A stretch of DNA of 37,450 nt, from assembly GCF_009765735.1 (NCBI RefSeq), contig NZ_LMUW01000135.1, forward strand, positions 1-37,450, given 5' to 3'. The position numbers and the translations under genes are program-made. Below, one piece after another: positions 14,562-22,468 of the stretch; within the stretch, counting starts at the first letter, position 1, and the number at the start of each line of letters is the position of its first letter. The stretch is from Xenophilus sp. L33 (GTDB taxonomy: Bacteria; Pseudomonadota; Gammaproteobacteria; Burkholderiales; Burkholderiaceae_C). The notes under the pieces were generated by a model, which was given only the letters and a program-made list of their open reading frames with translations, was not told where the DNA came from and ran no database searches.

Positions 14562-15194
14562 TCAGGTTTTCTTGGCGCCGAGCCGCGACTCGGTGCCGGC
14601 AGCGAGCCGGCGGATGTTCTCGCGATGGCGCCAGATCAGGAGCAGGCTGATCGCCACCATCGACAGCAGCACGATGGGGTCGAGCGGCCAGGCGATGCGG
14701 CCGCCGATCAGGTAGTAGGCCGGCGCGAAGAAGGCCGCGACCATCGAGGCGAGCGACGAATAGCGGAAGAACACCGCGATGATCAGCCAGGTGGTGCCGG
14801 TCGCCAGACCCAGCAGCGGCTCGATGCCGAGCAGCACGCCGGCCGCGGTGGCGACGCCCTTGCCGCCCTGGAAGCCGAAGAAGACCGGATAGAGGTGGCC
14901 GAGGAAGGCGGCGAAGCCGGCCAGCGCGGCGACGCCGGCGCCCAGGCCCCAGCGCCCGCCGAACTGCTGCACCAGGAAGACCGGCAGCCAGCCCTTGAAC
15001 GCATCCAGCAGCAGGGTCGCGAGCGCGGCGCCCTTGCGGCCGGAGCGCAGCACGTTGGTGGCGCCCGGGTTCTTGCTGCCGTAACTGCGCGGGTCGGACA
15101 TGCCGAGCATGCGACTGACGATCACGGCGAACGAGAGCGAGCCGAGCAGGTAGGACAGCAGCAGCGCGATCAGCGGGGGAAGGTAGGAACTCAC
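14562..15194 (-). CDS. plsY: Glycerol-3-phosphate acyltransferase (acyl-phosphate dependent)
   Basis: 210 residues, an inner-membrane enzyme that moves an acyl group from acyl-phosphate to sn-glycerol 3-phosphate, the first step in phospholipid synthesis. About five membrane segments. The three family motifs are present: SYGSKNPGATNVLRSGRKGA, GHLYPVFFGFQGGKGVATA and LLIWRHRENIRRL. The start is GTG (15192-15194), with GGAGA 8 nt upstream. It lies 49 nt after ybaK and 13 nt before the Rid gene. PlsX, which supplies acyl-phosphate, is not in this window. Confidence 0.96.
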   Translation of the reverse strand: MSSYLPPLIALLLSYLLGSLSFAVIVSRMLGMSDPRSYGSKNPGATNVLRSGRKGAALATLLLDAFKGWLPVFLVQQFGGRWGLGAGVAALAGFAAFLGHLYPVFFGFQGGKGVATAAGVLLGIEPLLGLATGTTWLIIAVFFRYSSLASMVAAFFAPAYYLIGGRIAWPLDPIVLLSMVAISLLLIWRHRENIRRLAAGTESRLGAKKT

Positions 15195-15243
15195 GGTGTC
15201 TCCGGGCCGGCGAACCCGGCGGCGCCTTCGTGGCGAGGCCCGG

Positions 15244-15735
15244 CTATTCTGCCAGCGCGCACTGCACTTCTTGGGCGCCGAGCAGCCGCACGCACACCTG
15301 CGGATCGATCCCCACCAGGTAGCCGCGGCGGCCGCCGTTGATCGCGATCCGGGGCAGCCCGAGGATGGTCGACTCGATGTAGACCGGCATCGCCCGCCGG
15401 GTGCCGAAGGGCGAGGTGCCGCCCACCAGGTAGCCGCTGTGCCGGTTGGCGACCTCGGGCTTGCAGGGCTCCACCGACTTGGCGCCGATCTGCCGCGCCA
15501 GGTTCTTGGTCGACACGGTGCGGTTGCCGTGCATCAGCACCAGCAGGGGTTTGGCGTCCTGGTCCTGCATGACCAGCGTCTTGACCACGCTGAACGGGTC
15601 GAGCCCGAGCACCGCCGCGCTGTGCTGGGCGCCGCCGTGCTCCAGGTACTCGTAGGGATGCTCGGTGAAGGCGACGCCGTTCGCCCGCAGCAGCTGGGTG
15701 GCGGGGGTTTCGCTGACGTGCTGTTTTTTGGCCAC
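15244..15735 (-). CDS. ybaK: Cys-tRNA(Pro)/Cys-tRNA(Cys) deacylase YbaK
   Basis: 163 residues, a free-standing editing domain that hydrolyses Cys wrongly attached to tRNA-Pro. Motifs: the conserved lysine in VVKTLVMQ, LLVLMHGNRTVSTKNLA, and GYLVGGTSPFGTRRAMPVYIE, the usual GGTSPFG signature of YbaK/EbsC. The start is GTG (15733-15735) in GTGGCCAAAAAACAG; no ATG alternative is near. That start codon lies inside an 8-bp inverted repeat (15730-15748), which could mask initiation. Upstream on the same strand is the Tas-like reductase, separated by a dispersed-type intergenic repeat. Confidence 0.93.
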   Translation of the reverse strand: MAKKQHVSETPATQLLRANGVAFTEHPYEYLEHGGAQHSAAVLGLDPFSVVKTLVMQDQDAKPLLVLMHGNRTVSTKNLARQIGAKSVEPCKPEVANRHSGYLVGGTSPFGTRRAMPVYIESTILGLPRIAINGGRRGYLVGIDPQVCVRLLGAQEVQCALAE

Positions 15736-15748
15736 GATGCTCGTGGCC
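15730..15748. repeat. Inverted repeat over the ybaK start codon
   Basis: GGCCACGA-TGC-TCGTGGCC: an 8-bp perfect stem with a 3-nt loop. It contains the GTG start of ybaK, so as RNA it would sequester the start region. No Shine-Dalgarno-like sequence is evident outside it. Confidence 0.6.
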
Positions 15749-15763
15749 GGTCAGGCCGGCGCC

Positions 15764-15835
15764 GGGCCGCCCCAAGGCGGCCTGCGGCCCCCTCGGGAGG
15801 CAGAGACCCACGCGAAGCGGGGGAACGTGAGGGCC
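15764..15835. repeat. Comamonadaceae-type intergenic palindromic repeat
   Basis: A 72-nt non-coding element built of three consecutive inverted repeats: GGCCGCC-CCAA-GGCGGCC (15765-15782, perfect), then a GCCCCCTC/GGGAGGC pair with one mismatch, then CCCACG...CGTGAGGG. It fills the gap between the tas stop and the ybaK start. From memory, closely similar elements (CCCCCTCGGGGGGC plus CCACGC..GCGGGG) are scattered between genes in Variovorax and relatives. Only this copy is in the window, so its repeated nature is established knowledge rather than something seen here. Confidence 0.6.
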
Positions 15836-15839
15836 ATGC

Positions 15840-16916
15840 TCACGCTGCCGGATCACGCATTTCCCAGCGGATCTTGTCGATCTCCGCCAGCAGCTCCGGC
15901 GACAGCGTGGTGCCCCAGGCGTCCAGGTCCTCGTCCAGCTGCGCGACCGAGGTGACGCCAATGATGGTGCTGGCGATCTGCCACTTGGTGTAGCAGAAGG
16001 CCAGCGCGAGCCGGGCCGGCGTCATGCCGTGGTCGCGGGCGAGCGCGTTGTAGCGGCGGGCCGCCTTCAGCGCGTCGGGCCGGCCCCAGCGTTGCTTGCG
16101 CACCGATTCGTAGCTGGCGATGCGGGCGCCCTTGGGGGCGTCGGGGCCTTCGGTACCGCCCAGGTCGTACTTGCCGGTGAGCAGGCCGAAGGCCAGCGGC
16201 GAATAAGCCAGCAGCGAGACGCCCAGGCGGTGCATGGTCTCGTCCAGCCCGTTCTCGAGCGCCCGGCTGACCAGGCAGTAGACGTTCTGCACGCTGGCGA
16301 TGCGCGGCAGGCCGTGTTCCTCGGCCAGGCGGACGAACTCGTGCACACCGTAGGGCGTCTCGTTCGACAGGCCGATCTCGCGCACCTTGCCGGCCTTCAC
16401 CAGGCCGGCCAGCGCTTCCAGTTGCTCGCGGATCGGCGTGGTCGAGGTTTCCTTCTGCGGGTCGTAGGCCAGCTGGCCGAAGGACGGCGTGTGGCGCTCC
16501 GGCCAGTGGATCTGGTAGAGGTCGATGACGTCGGTCTTCAGGCGCTTCAGGCTGGCCTCGCAGGAGGCGACGATGTCGGCGCCGGTCATGCCCTTGCCCT
16601 CACGCACCCAGGCCATGCCGCGCGAGGGGCCGGCCACCTTGGAGGCCAGCGTGATCTTCTGGCGCAGGCCCGGATGCTTGTCGAACCAGCGCCCGAGGAT
16701 GGCCTCGGTCGCGCCGTAGGTTTCCTTGCGCGTGGGCACCGAATACATCTCGGCGGTGTCGATGAAGTCGATGCCGCGCTCGAGCGCGCGGTCGAGCACC
16801 GCGTGCGCGGTGGCTTCGTCGACCTGCTCGCCGAAGGTCATGGTGCCGAGGCAGATCGGGGTGACGTGGAGGTCGCTCTGCCCCAGTCGGACTTTTTCCA
16901 GTTGGATTTTTTGCAT
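15840..16916 (-). CDS. Aldo/keto reductase, Tas-like
   Basis: 358 residues, an NADP(H)-dependent TIM-barrel oxidoreductase. The catalytic tetrad can be seen as Asp and Tyr in FIDTAEMYSVP, Lys in ITLASKVAG, and His in YQIHWPER. The long loop with RHTPSFGQL and TSTTPIREQLEALAGLVKAGKVR, and SNETPYGVHEFVRLAE, are typical of the E. coli Tas subgroup. The physiological substrate is not known. I chose the ATG at 16914-16916 (MQKIQLEKVRLGQ), which gives the standard N-terminus; the ORF stays open for 28 more codons upstream without family resemblance. No strong ribosome site is visible. Divergent from the alpha/beta hydrolase. Confidence 0.9.
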   Translation of the reverse strand: MQKIQLEKVRLGQSDLHVTPICLGTMTFGEQVDEATAHAVLDRALERGIDFIDTAEMYSVPTRKETYGATEAILGRWFDKHPGLRQKITLASKVAGPSRGMAWVREGKGMTGADIVASCEASLKRLKTDVIDLYQIHWPERHTPSFGQLAYDPQKETSTTPIREQLEALAGLVKAGKVREIGLSNETPYGVHEFVRLAEEHGLPRIASVQNVYCLVSRALENGLDETMHRLGVSLLAYSPLAFGLLTGKYDLGGTEGPDAPKGARIASYESVRKQRWGRPDALKAARRYNALARDHGMTPARLALAFCYTKWQIASTIIGVTSVAQLDEDLDAWGTTLSPELLAEIDKIRWEMRDPAA

Positions 16917-16994
16917 GGGCGAAATGCTACCTGCTGACACCGACGGCCGCCCTGCCCTGTCGTGCAGCGGACTTCGCGGCCGCCGCCGGGTCCT

Positions 16995-17000
16995 TATCAT
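16995..17000 (+). promoter_or_regulatory. Candidate -10 box (TATCAT) before the alpha/beta hydrolase
   Basis: TATCAT ends 8 nt before the ATG at 17009. No Shine-Dalgarno sequence lies between them. If used, the transcript would be leaderless or nearly so. Confidence 0.4.
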
Positions 17001-17008
17001 CGGATTCG

Positions 17009-17920
17009 ATGTACCAAGCCCTCCGCGCGTCGCGCAGCGAATTCGTCCCGATCCGCAACCTCAGCTACCACCTGCGCCTCTGGGGCGAGCCGGAAGCCGG
17101 CAAGCCGCCGCTGGTGCTGCTGCACGGCTGGATGGACGTCGCCGCCTCCTGGCAGTTCGTGGTCGACGCGCTGGCCGGGTCGCGCTACGTGGTGGCGCCC
17201 GACTGGCGCGGCTTCGGCCTGACCGACGGCCGCGGCGTCGACAACTACTGGATGCCCGACTACCTGGCCGACCTCGACCTCCTGCTCGACCACGTTGCCG
17301 GCGACGTCCCCTGCGACATCGTCGGCCACAGCATGGGCGGCAACGTGCTGATGCACTACGCCGGCGTGCGGCCGCAGCGCGTGCGGCGCGCGGTCAACCT
17401 CGAAGGCTTCGGCATGCCCGCCGTGCAGCCGACCCAGGCGCCGGAGCGCTACGGCAAGTGGATCGACGAGATCAAGCGGCTGCACCGCGGCGAGATGGGT
17501 CTGGCCGGCTACGCCGGCGTCGAGGGCGTCGCGCGCCGGCTCATGAAGACCAACCCGCGGCTCGGCCAGGACAAGGCCGACTGGCTGGCCGCCCACTGGT
17601 CGGCACCGCGCCTCACCGACGCCGGCGAGCGCTGGGAGATCCTCGGCGACCCGGCGCACAAGATCCTCAACGCCAACCTGTTCCGGGTCGACGAGATGCT
17701 GGCGCTCTATGCCGCGATCACCGCGCCGGTGCTGGCCGTCGAGGCCGCCGACGACAGCATGAGCAAGTGGTGGAAGGGCCGCTACGACCTGGCCGAATAC
17801 CACGAGCGCCTGAAGAGCGTGCCCGACGTGCGCGTCGAACAGGTGACCGACGCCGGCCACATGCTGCACCACGACCAGCCCGCCAGGATCGCCGCGCTGA
17901 TCGAGGAATTCCTGGCCTGA
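17009..17920 (+). CDS. Alpha/beta hydrolase
   Basis: 303 residues. The alpha/beta-hydrolase fold is shown by the oxyanion motif LVLLHGWMD (HG at 39-40), PDWRGFGLTD, the nucleophile elbow GHSMGG with Ser108, an acidic residue after the sixth strand (VEAADDS), and the catalytic His284 in DAGHMLHHD. A cap region of about 100 residues lies between. The trailing domain resembles serine hydrolases acting on small esters, but the substrate cannot be read from sequence. It is divergent from the Tas-like reductase (92 nt between starts) and about 73 nt ahead of prfB. The start has no visible ribosome site but does have a close -10-like box. Confidence 0.88.
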   Translation: MYQALRASRSEFVPIRNLSYHLRLWGEPEAGKPPLVLLHGWMDVAASWQFVVDALAGSRYVVAPDWRGFGLTDGRGVDNYWMPDYLADLDLLLDHVAGDVPCDIVGHSMGGNVLMHYAGVRPQRVRRAVNLEGFGMPAVQPTQAPERYGKWIDEIKRLHRGEMGLAGYAGVEGVARRLMKTNPRLGQDKADWLAAHWSAPRLTDAGERWEILGDPAHKILNANLFRVDEMLALYAAITAPVLAVEAADDSMSKWWKGRYDLAEYHERLKSVPDVRVEQVTDAGHMLHHDQPARIAALIEEFLA

Positions 17921-17953
17921 CCCCGCTCGCGCCAGGCGCAACGCCAGGCATGA

Positions 17954-17959
17954 GAAAAT
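17954..17959 (+). promoter_or_regulatory. Candidate -10 box (GAAAAT) for prfB
   Basis: GAAAATGCGCGGTTT lies 34 nt before the prfB ATG, between the hydrolase stop and prfB. The box plus GCGCGG-TTT discriminator resembles those before ppnP and arnT. The -35 is not convincing. Confidence 0.42.
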
Positions 17960-17993
17960 GCGCGGTTTCCCCCGAACACCGTCAGGACACGTC

Positions 17994-19098
17994 ATGGATG
18001 CAGAACAAATCAACCAGATCGCCGCCAAGCTCGCAGACCTGAGCGCTCGAACGGTCGATCTCCGGAGGTATCTTTGACTACGATGCCAAAGCCGAACGCC
18101 TGAGGACGGTCAACGCATCGCTCGAAGACCCGAAGGTCTGGGACGATCCCAAGAAGGCCCAGGAACTGGGCCGCGAGAAGAAGTCGCTCGACGACGTGGT
18201 CGTCACGCTCGACCGCCTCACCAGCGGCCTTTCCGACAACACCGAACTCTTCGAGATGTCGAAGGAAGACGGCGACATGGACGGCCTGCAGGCCATCGCC
18301 GATGACGCCGGCACGCTCGAAGCCGACATCCAGCAGCTCGAATTCCGCCGGATGTTCAACAACCCGGCCGACCCGCTGAACGCCTTCGTCGACATCCAGG
18401 CCGGCGCCGGCGGCACCGAGGCCTGCGACTGGGCCAGCATGCTGCTGCGGCAATACCTCAAGTACGCCGAGCGCAAGGGCTTCAAGACGCAGATCGAGGA
18501 CGAGACGCCGGGCGACACCGCCGGCATCAAGGGCGCGACCATCAAGGTCGAGGGCGACTACGCCTTCGGCCTGCTGCGCACCGAGACCGGCGTGCACCGG
18601 CTGGTGCGCAAGTCGCCCTTCGATTCGTCCGGCGGGCGCCACACCAGCTTCGCCAGCATCTTCGTCTACCCGGAGATCGACGACTCGATCGAGATCGACA
18701 TCAATCCGTCGGACGTGCGCGTCGACACCTTCCGCGCCAGCGGCGCCGGCGGCCAGCACATCAACAAGACCGACTCGGCGGTGCGGCTCACGCACATCCC
18801 GACCGGCATCGTGGTGCAGTGCCAGGACGGCCGCAGCCAGCACAGCAACCGCGACGTGGCCTGGAAGCGGCTGCGCTCGCGCCTGTACGACCACGAGATG
18901 CGCAAGCGCCAGGAAGAGCAGCAGAAGCTCGAAGACAGCAAGACCGACGTCGGCTGGGGCCACCAGATCCGCAGCTACGTGCTGGACAACAGCCGCATCA
19001 AGGACCTGCGCACCAACGTCGAGGTCTCGGCCACGCAGAAGGTGCTCGACGGCGACCTCGACGTCTTCATCGAAGCCTCGCTGAAGCAGGGCGTGTGA
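17994..19098 (+). CDS. prfB: Peptide chain release factor 2 (programmed +1 frameshift)
   Basis: The gene is read as 17994-18074, then +1 to 18076-19098, giving 367 residues, the usual RF2 length. RF2 recognises UGA and UAA and releases the finished protein from the ribosome. The first 27 codons end ...DLRRYL followed by an in-frame TGA at 18075-18077. Shifting one base continues as DYDAKAERL, the normal RF2 sequence. Motifs: the stop-codon-reading SPF at 207-209 and the catalytic GGQ at 252-254 in GAGGQHINKTDSAV. Regulation is autogenous: low RF2 favours frameshifting, so more RF2 is made. The stop overlaps the HAD gene start by one base. Annotators may miscall this gene as two ORFs. Confidence 0.97.
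18062..18078 (+). promoter_or_regulatory. prfB +1 frameshift site
   Basis: CGG AGG TAT CTT TGA C: an internal Shine-Dalgarno-like CGGAGG three bases before the slippery CTT, then UGA followed by C, the weak termination context. It matches the E. coli RF2 signal almost exactly. The P-site tRNA-Leu slips from CTT to TTT, and the reading frame resumes at GAC. Confidence 0.95.
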
Positions 19099-19772
19099 TG
19101 GCGAAGGTGCAAGCCCTGATCTTCGACATGGACGGCACGATGGTCGACTCGATTCCCTGGCACGGCAGGGCCTGGGCCGAGTTCGGTCGCCGCAACGGTG
19201 TCGACATCGACCCGGTGGACTTCCTCGCCCGCACCAACGGCCGCACCGCCTACGAATGCGCCTGCGAGCTGATGGGCCGCGAGGTCACCGAGGCCGAGTG
19301 CGCCGACATCACGCACCAGAAGGAATCGATCTACCGCGAGCTGTTCGCGGCCGAATTCCGCGAGATCGCCGGCTTCACCGACTTCGCCCGCTCAGCGGCC
19401 GAGCGCGGCCTGAAGATCGCGGTCGGCACCGCCGGCGACCGCCACAACATCGCCTTCACGATGTCGCGCCTGCGCTTCGAGCCGCCGCCGATGGCGATCG
19501 TCGGCGGCGACGAAGGCCTGCCCGGCAAGCCGCAGCCGGCCATCTTCCTGGAGGCGGCGCGCCGCCTCGGCGTGGCGCCCGAGCGCTGCATCGTCTTCGA
19601 GGACGCGCCCTTCGGCATCGAGGCCGCCCGCCGCGGCGGCATGCGCGCCGTGGCCGTCTGCAGCAGCCACAGCCCGGCCGAACTGGCCGGACCGCACGTG
19701 ATGACCGCGGTGAACGACTACAACGAACTCGCCCATTCAAATTTCCTGGAGACTCTCGATGCTGTTGCGTGA
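19098..19772 (+). CDS. HAD family phosphatase (beta-phosphoglucomutase-like)
   Basis: 224 residues. Motif I is FDMDGTMVDS with nucleophile Asp10 and acid/base Asp12. A helical C1 cap follows (about 18-85), then motif II near VGTAGD, motif III Lys in GKPQPAIF, and motif IV FEDAPFGIEAA. The pattern fits the YqaB/beta-phosphoglucomutase group, which acts on sugar phosphates; the substrate cannot be fixed. The ATG at 19098 shares a base with the prfB stop, and the 3' end overlaps pepN by 14 nt, so the three genes are probably translated as a coupled unit. Confidence 0.9.
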   Translation: MAKVQALIFDMDGTMVDSIPWHGRAWAEFGRRNGVDIDPVDFLARTNGRTAYECACELMGREVTEAECADITHQKESIYRELFAAEFREIAGFTDFARSAAERGLKIAVGTAGDRHNIAFTMSRLRFEPPPMAIVGGDEGLPGKPQPAIFLEAARRLGVAPERCIVFEDAPFGIEAARRGGMRAVAVCSSHSPAELAGPHVMTAVNDYNELAHSNFLETLDAVA

Positions 19773-22449
19773 TGCACAAGGCCAAACGGTCGCGATCCGT
19801 CGCGAGAACTACAGCGCGCCGGCCTGGTGGGTCGACACGGTCGACCTCACCTTCGACCTCGACCCGGCCAAGACCCGCGTGCTCAACCGCATGCGGCTGC
19901 GCCGCAATCCCGACGTCGCGCCCGAGCCGCTGCGCCTGGACGGCGACGAGCTGAACCTGGCGCGGGTGCTGGTCGACGGCCAGGGCGCCTCGTTCCGCAT
20001 CGACGCCGACCAGCTGGTGATCGACAACCTGCCCGAAGCCTTCGACCTCGAGATCTTCACCACCTGCTGCCCGATCAAGAACACCAAGCTGATGGGCCTG
20101 TTCGTGAGCGAGGACACCTTCTTCACGCAGTGCGAGGCCGAGGGCTTCCGCCGCATCACCTATTTCCTCGACCGTCCGGACGTGATGGCCAGCTACACGG
20201 TCACCCTGCGCGCGGCCAAGGACGCCTACCCGGTGCTGCTGTCGAACGGCAACCTGGTCGAGCAGGGCGAACTGCCCGAAGGCCGCCACTTCGCCAAGTG
20301 GGTCGACCCCTTCCGCAAGCCCTGCTACCTGTTCGCGCTGGTCGCCGGCAAGCTGGTGGCGCGCGAGCAGCGCATCCAGGCGCGCAACGGCCGCGAGCAC
20401 CTGCTGCAGGTCTACGTGCGCGCCGGCGACCTCGACAAGACCGAGCACGCGATGAACTCGCTCATCAACTCGGTGCTGTGGGACGAGGTGCGCTTCGGCC
20501 TGCCTCTGGACCTCGACCGCTTCATGATCGTCGCCACCAGCGACTTCAACATGGGGGCGATGGAGAACAAGGGCCTGAACATCTTCAACACCAAGTACGT
20601 GTTGGCGAACCAGGCGACCGCGACCGACGCCGACTACAGCAACATCGAGAGCGTCGTCGGCCACGAATACTTCCACAACTGGAGCGGCGACCGGGTCACC
20701 TGCCGCGACTGGTTCCAGCTGTCGCTCAAGGAAGGCCTGACCGTCTTCCGCGACCAGGAATTCAGCCAGGACCTGTGCGCCGACGCCTCGGCCCGCGCGG
20801 TCAAGCGCATCGAGGACGTGCGCGTGCTGCGCACCGCCCAGTTCCCGGAAGACGCCGGCCCGATGGCGCACCCGGTGCGCCCCGACAGCTACATCGAGAT
20901 CAGCAACTTCTACACGGTCACCATCTACGAGAAGGGTGCCGAGGTGGTGCGCATGATGCAGACGCTGGTGGGCCGGAAGGGCTTCGAGCGCGGCATCACG
21001 CTGTACTTCGAGCGGCACGATGGCCAGGCCGTGACCTGCGACGACTTCGCGCAGGCCATCGCCGACGCCAACCCCGACACCGAACTGGCGCGCCTCCTGC
21101 CGCAGTTCAAGCGCTGGTATTCGCAGGCCGGCACGCCGCGCCTGGCGGCGCACGGCAGCTACGACGCCGGGGCGCGCAGCTACACGCTCAAGTTCGTGCA
21201 GAGCTGCCCCCCTACACCGGGCCAGCCGCCGAAGGAACCCTTCGTCATCCCGGTCAACATCGGCCTCCTGTCCGCGGACGGTGCCGAACTGGCGCTGCAA
21301 CTCGAAGGCGAAGCCGAAGCCTCGAACGGCACCCGCACCCTGGTGCTGACCGAGCCGGCCGAGCAGTTCAGCTTCGTCGGCCTCGACGCCGAGCCGGTGC
21401 CGTCGATCCTGCGCGGCTTCAGCGCGCCGGTGATCCTCGATTTCGACTACAGCGATGCGCAGTTGCTGACCTTGCTGGCACACGACCTCGATCCGTTCAA
21501 CCGCTGGGAAGCCGGCCAGCGGCTGGCGCTGCGCGCCGCCATGCGCGCCATCGCCGCGCCCTTCGGCGCCAGCGAGCCGCCGCTGGACGACGCCTTCATC
21601 GAAGCCATGCGCAACGTGCTGAACGATCCGCAGCTCGACTCCGCCTTCAAGGACCTGGTGCTGACCGTGCCTTCGGAGACCTACATCTCCGAGCAGCTCG
21701 AAGTGGTCGATCCGCAGCGGGTGCACGCGGTGCGCGAAGCGATGCGCGCGCAGCTCGCGACCGCCCTCTTCGCCGACTGGGAGCGCGCCTACGAGCACAA
21801 CCGCGACACCGGCGCCTACGCGCCCGACCCGGTGTCGTCGGGCCGCCGCTCGCTGGCCGGCCTGGCGCTGACCAACCTGTGCCTGGCGGCGCGCGCCTCG
21901 GGCGACAGCGTCTGGCCGGGCAAGACGCTGCAGCGCTTCAAGGACGCCGGCAACATGACCGACCGCTTCAACGCCCTGGCGGCGCTGGTGGCTTCGGGCC
22001 ATGCGCTCGCGGCCCAGGCACTGGCGCGCTTTCACGAGATCTTCAAGGACGAGGCGCTCGTGATCGACAAGTGGTTCTCGCTGCAGGCCGGCGCGCCCGA
22101 CCGCGGCGGCGACGTGCTGCCGCTGGTCAAGCAGCTGATGAAGCACCCGGACTTCTCCATCAAGAACCCGAACCGCGCCCGCAGCGTGATCTTCAGCTAC
22201 TGCAGCGCCAACCCCGGCGCGCTGCACCGCCCGGACGCGGCCGGCTACGTCTTCTGGAGCGACCGCGTGATCGAGCTCGACGCGATCAACCCGCAGGTCG
22301 CGGCCCGCCTCGCCCGTGCGCTCGACCGCTGGAACAAGCTGGCCGAGCCCTACCGCAGCGCCGCGCGCGAAGCCATCGCCCGCGTCGCCGCCCGCCCCGA
22401 CCTCAGCAAGGACACCCACGAGGTCGTCACTCGCGCACTCGCCGGCTGA
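19759..22449 (+). CDS. pepN: Aminopeptidase N (M1 family)
   Basis: 896 residues, slightly longer than E. coli PepN. A cytoplasmic zinc exopeptidase that removes N-terminal residues from peptides. GAMEN at 266-270 binds the free amino terminus. The zinc site is HEYFH at 302-306 with the third ligand Glu325 in LKEGLT; NWSGDRVTCRDWFQLSLKEG is nearly identical to the enterobacterial enzyme. The N-terminal beta saddle (YSAPAWWVDTVDLTFDL) and the long helical C-terminal domain are both present. Its start lies 14 nt inside the HAD gene; fbp follows 19 nt later. No truncation is seen. Confidence 0.96.
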   Translation: MLLRDAQGQTVAIRRENYSAPAWWVDTVDLTFDLDPAKTRVLNRMRLRRNPDVAPEPLRLDGDELNLARVLVDGQGASFRIDADQLVIDNLPEAFDLEIFTTCCPIKNTKLMGLFVSEDTFFTQCEAEGFRRITYFLDRPDVMASYTVTLRAAKDAYPVLLSNGNLVEQGELPEGRHFAKWVDPFRKPCYLFALVAGKLVAREQRIQARNGREHLLQVYVRAGDLDKTEHAMNSLINSVLWDEVRFGLPLDLDRFMIVATSDFNMGAMENKGLNIFNTKYVLANQATATDADYSNIESVVGHEYFHNWSGDRVTCRDWFQLSLKEGLTVFRDQEFSQDLCADASARAVKRIEDVRVLRTAQFPEDAGPMAHPVRPDSYIEISNFYTVTIYEKGAEVVRMMQTLVGRKGFERGITLYFERHDGQAVTCDDFAQAIADANPDTELARLLPQFKRWYSQAGTPRLAAHGSYDAGARSYTLKFVQSCPPTPGQPPKEPFVIPVNIGLLSADGAELALQLEGEAEASNGTRTLVLTEPAEQFSFVGLDAEPVPSILRGFSAPVILDFDYSDAQLLTLLAHDLDPFNRWEAGQRLALRAAMRAIAAPFGASEPPLDDAFIEAMRNVLNDPQLDSAFKDLVLTVPSETYISEQLEVVDPQRVHAVREAMRAQLATALFADWERAYEHNRDTGAYAPDPVSSGRRSLAGLALTNLCLAARASGDSVWPGKTLQRFKDAGNMTDRFNALAALVASGHALAAQALARFHEIFKDEALVIDKWFSLQAGAPDRGGDVLPLVKQLMKHPDFSIKNPNRARSVIFSYCSANPGALHRPDAAGYVFWSDRVIELDAINPQVAARLARALDRWNKLAEPYRSAAREAIARVAARPDLSKDTHEVVTRALAG

Positions 22450-22468
22450 ACCGGCAAGGATTCATTCG

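Noticed and set aside
17994..18077. prfB as a pseudogene with a premature stop
   Set aside because: The stop lies in the known RF2 frameshift context and the rest of the gene is intact with SPF and GGQ.
19456..22419. A 987-codon open frame on the minus strand opposite pepN
   Set aside because: It is antisense to a fully conserved PepN, is rich in Arg/Ala/Gly/His/Val as expected of GC-rich shadow frames, and shows no domain.
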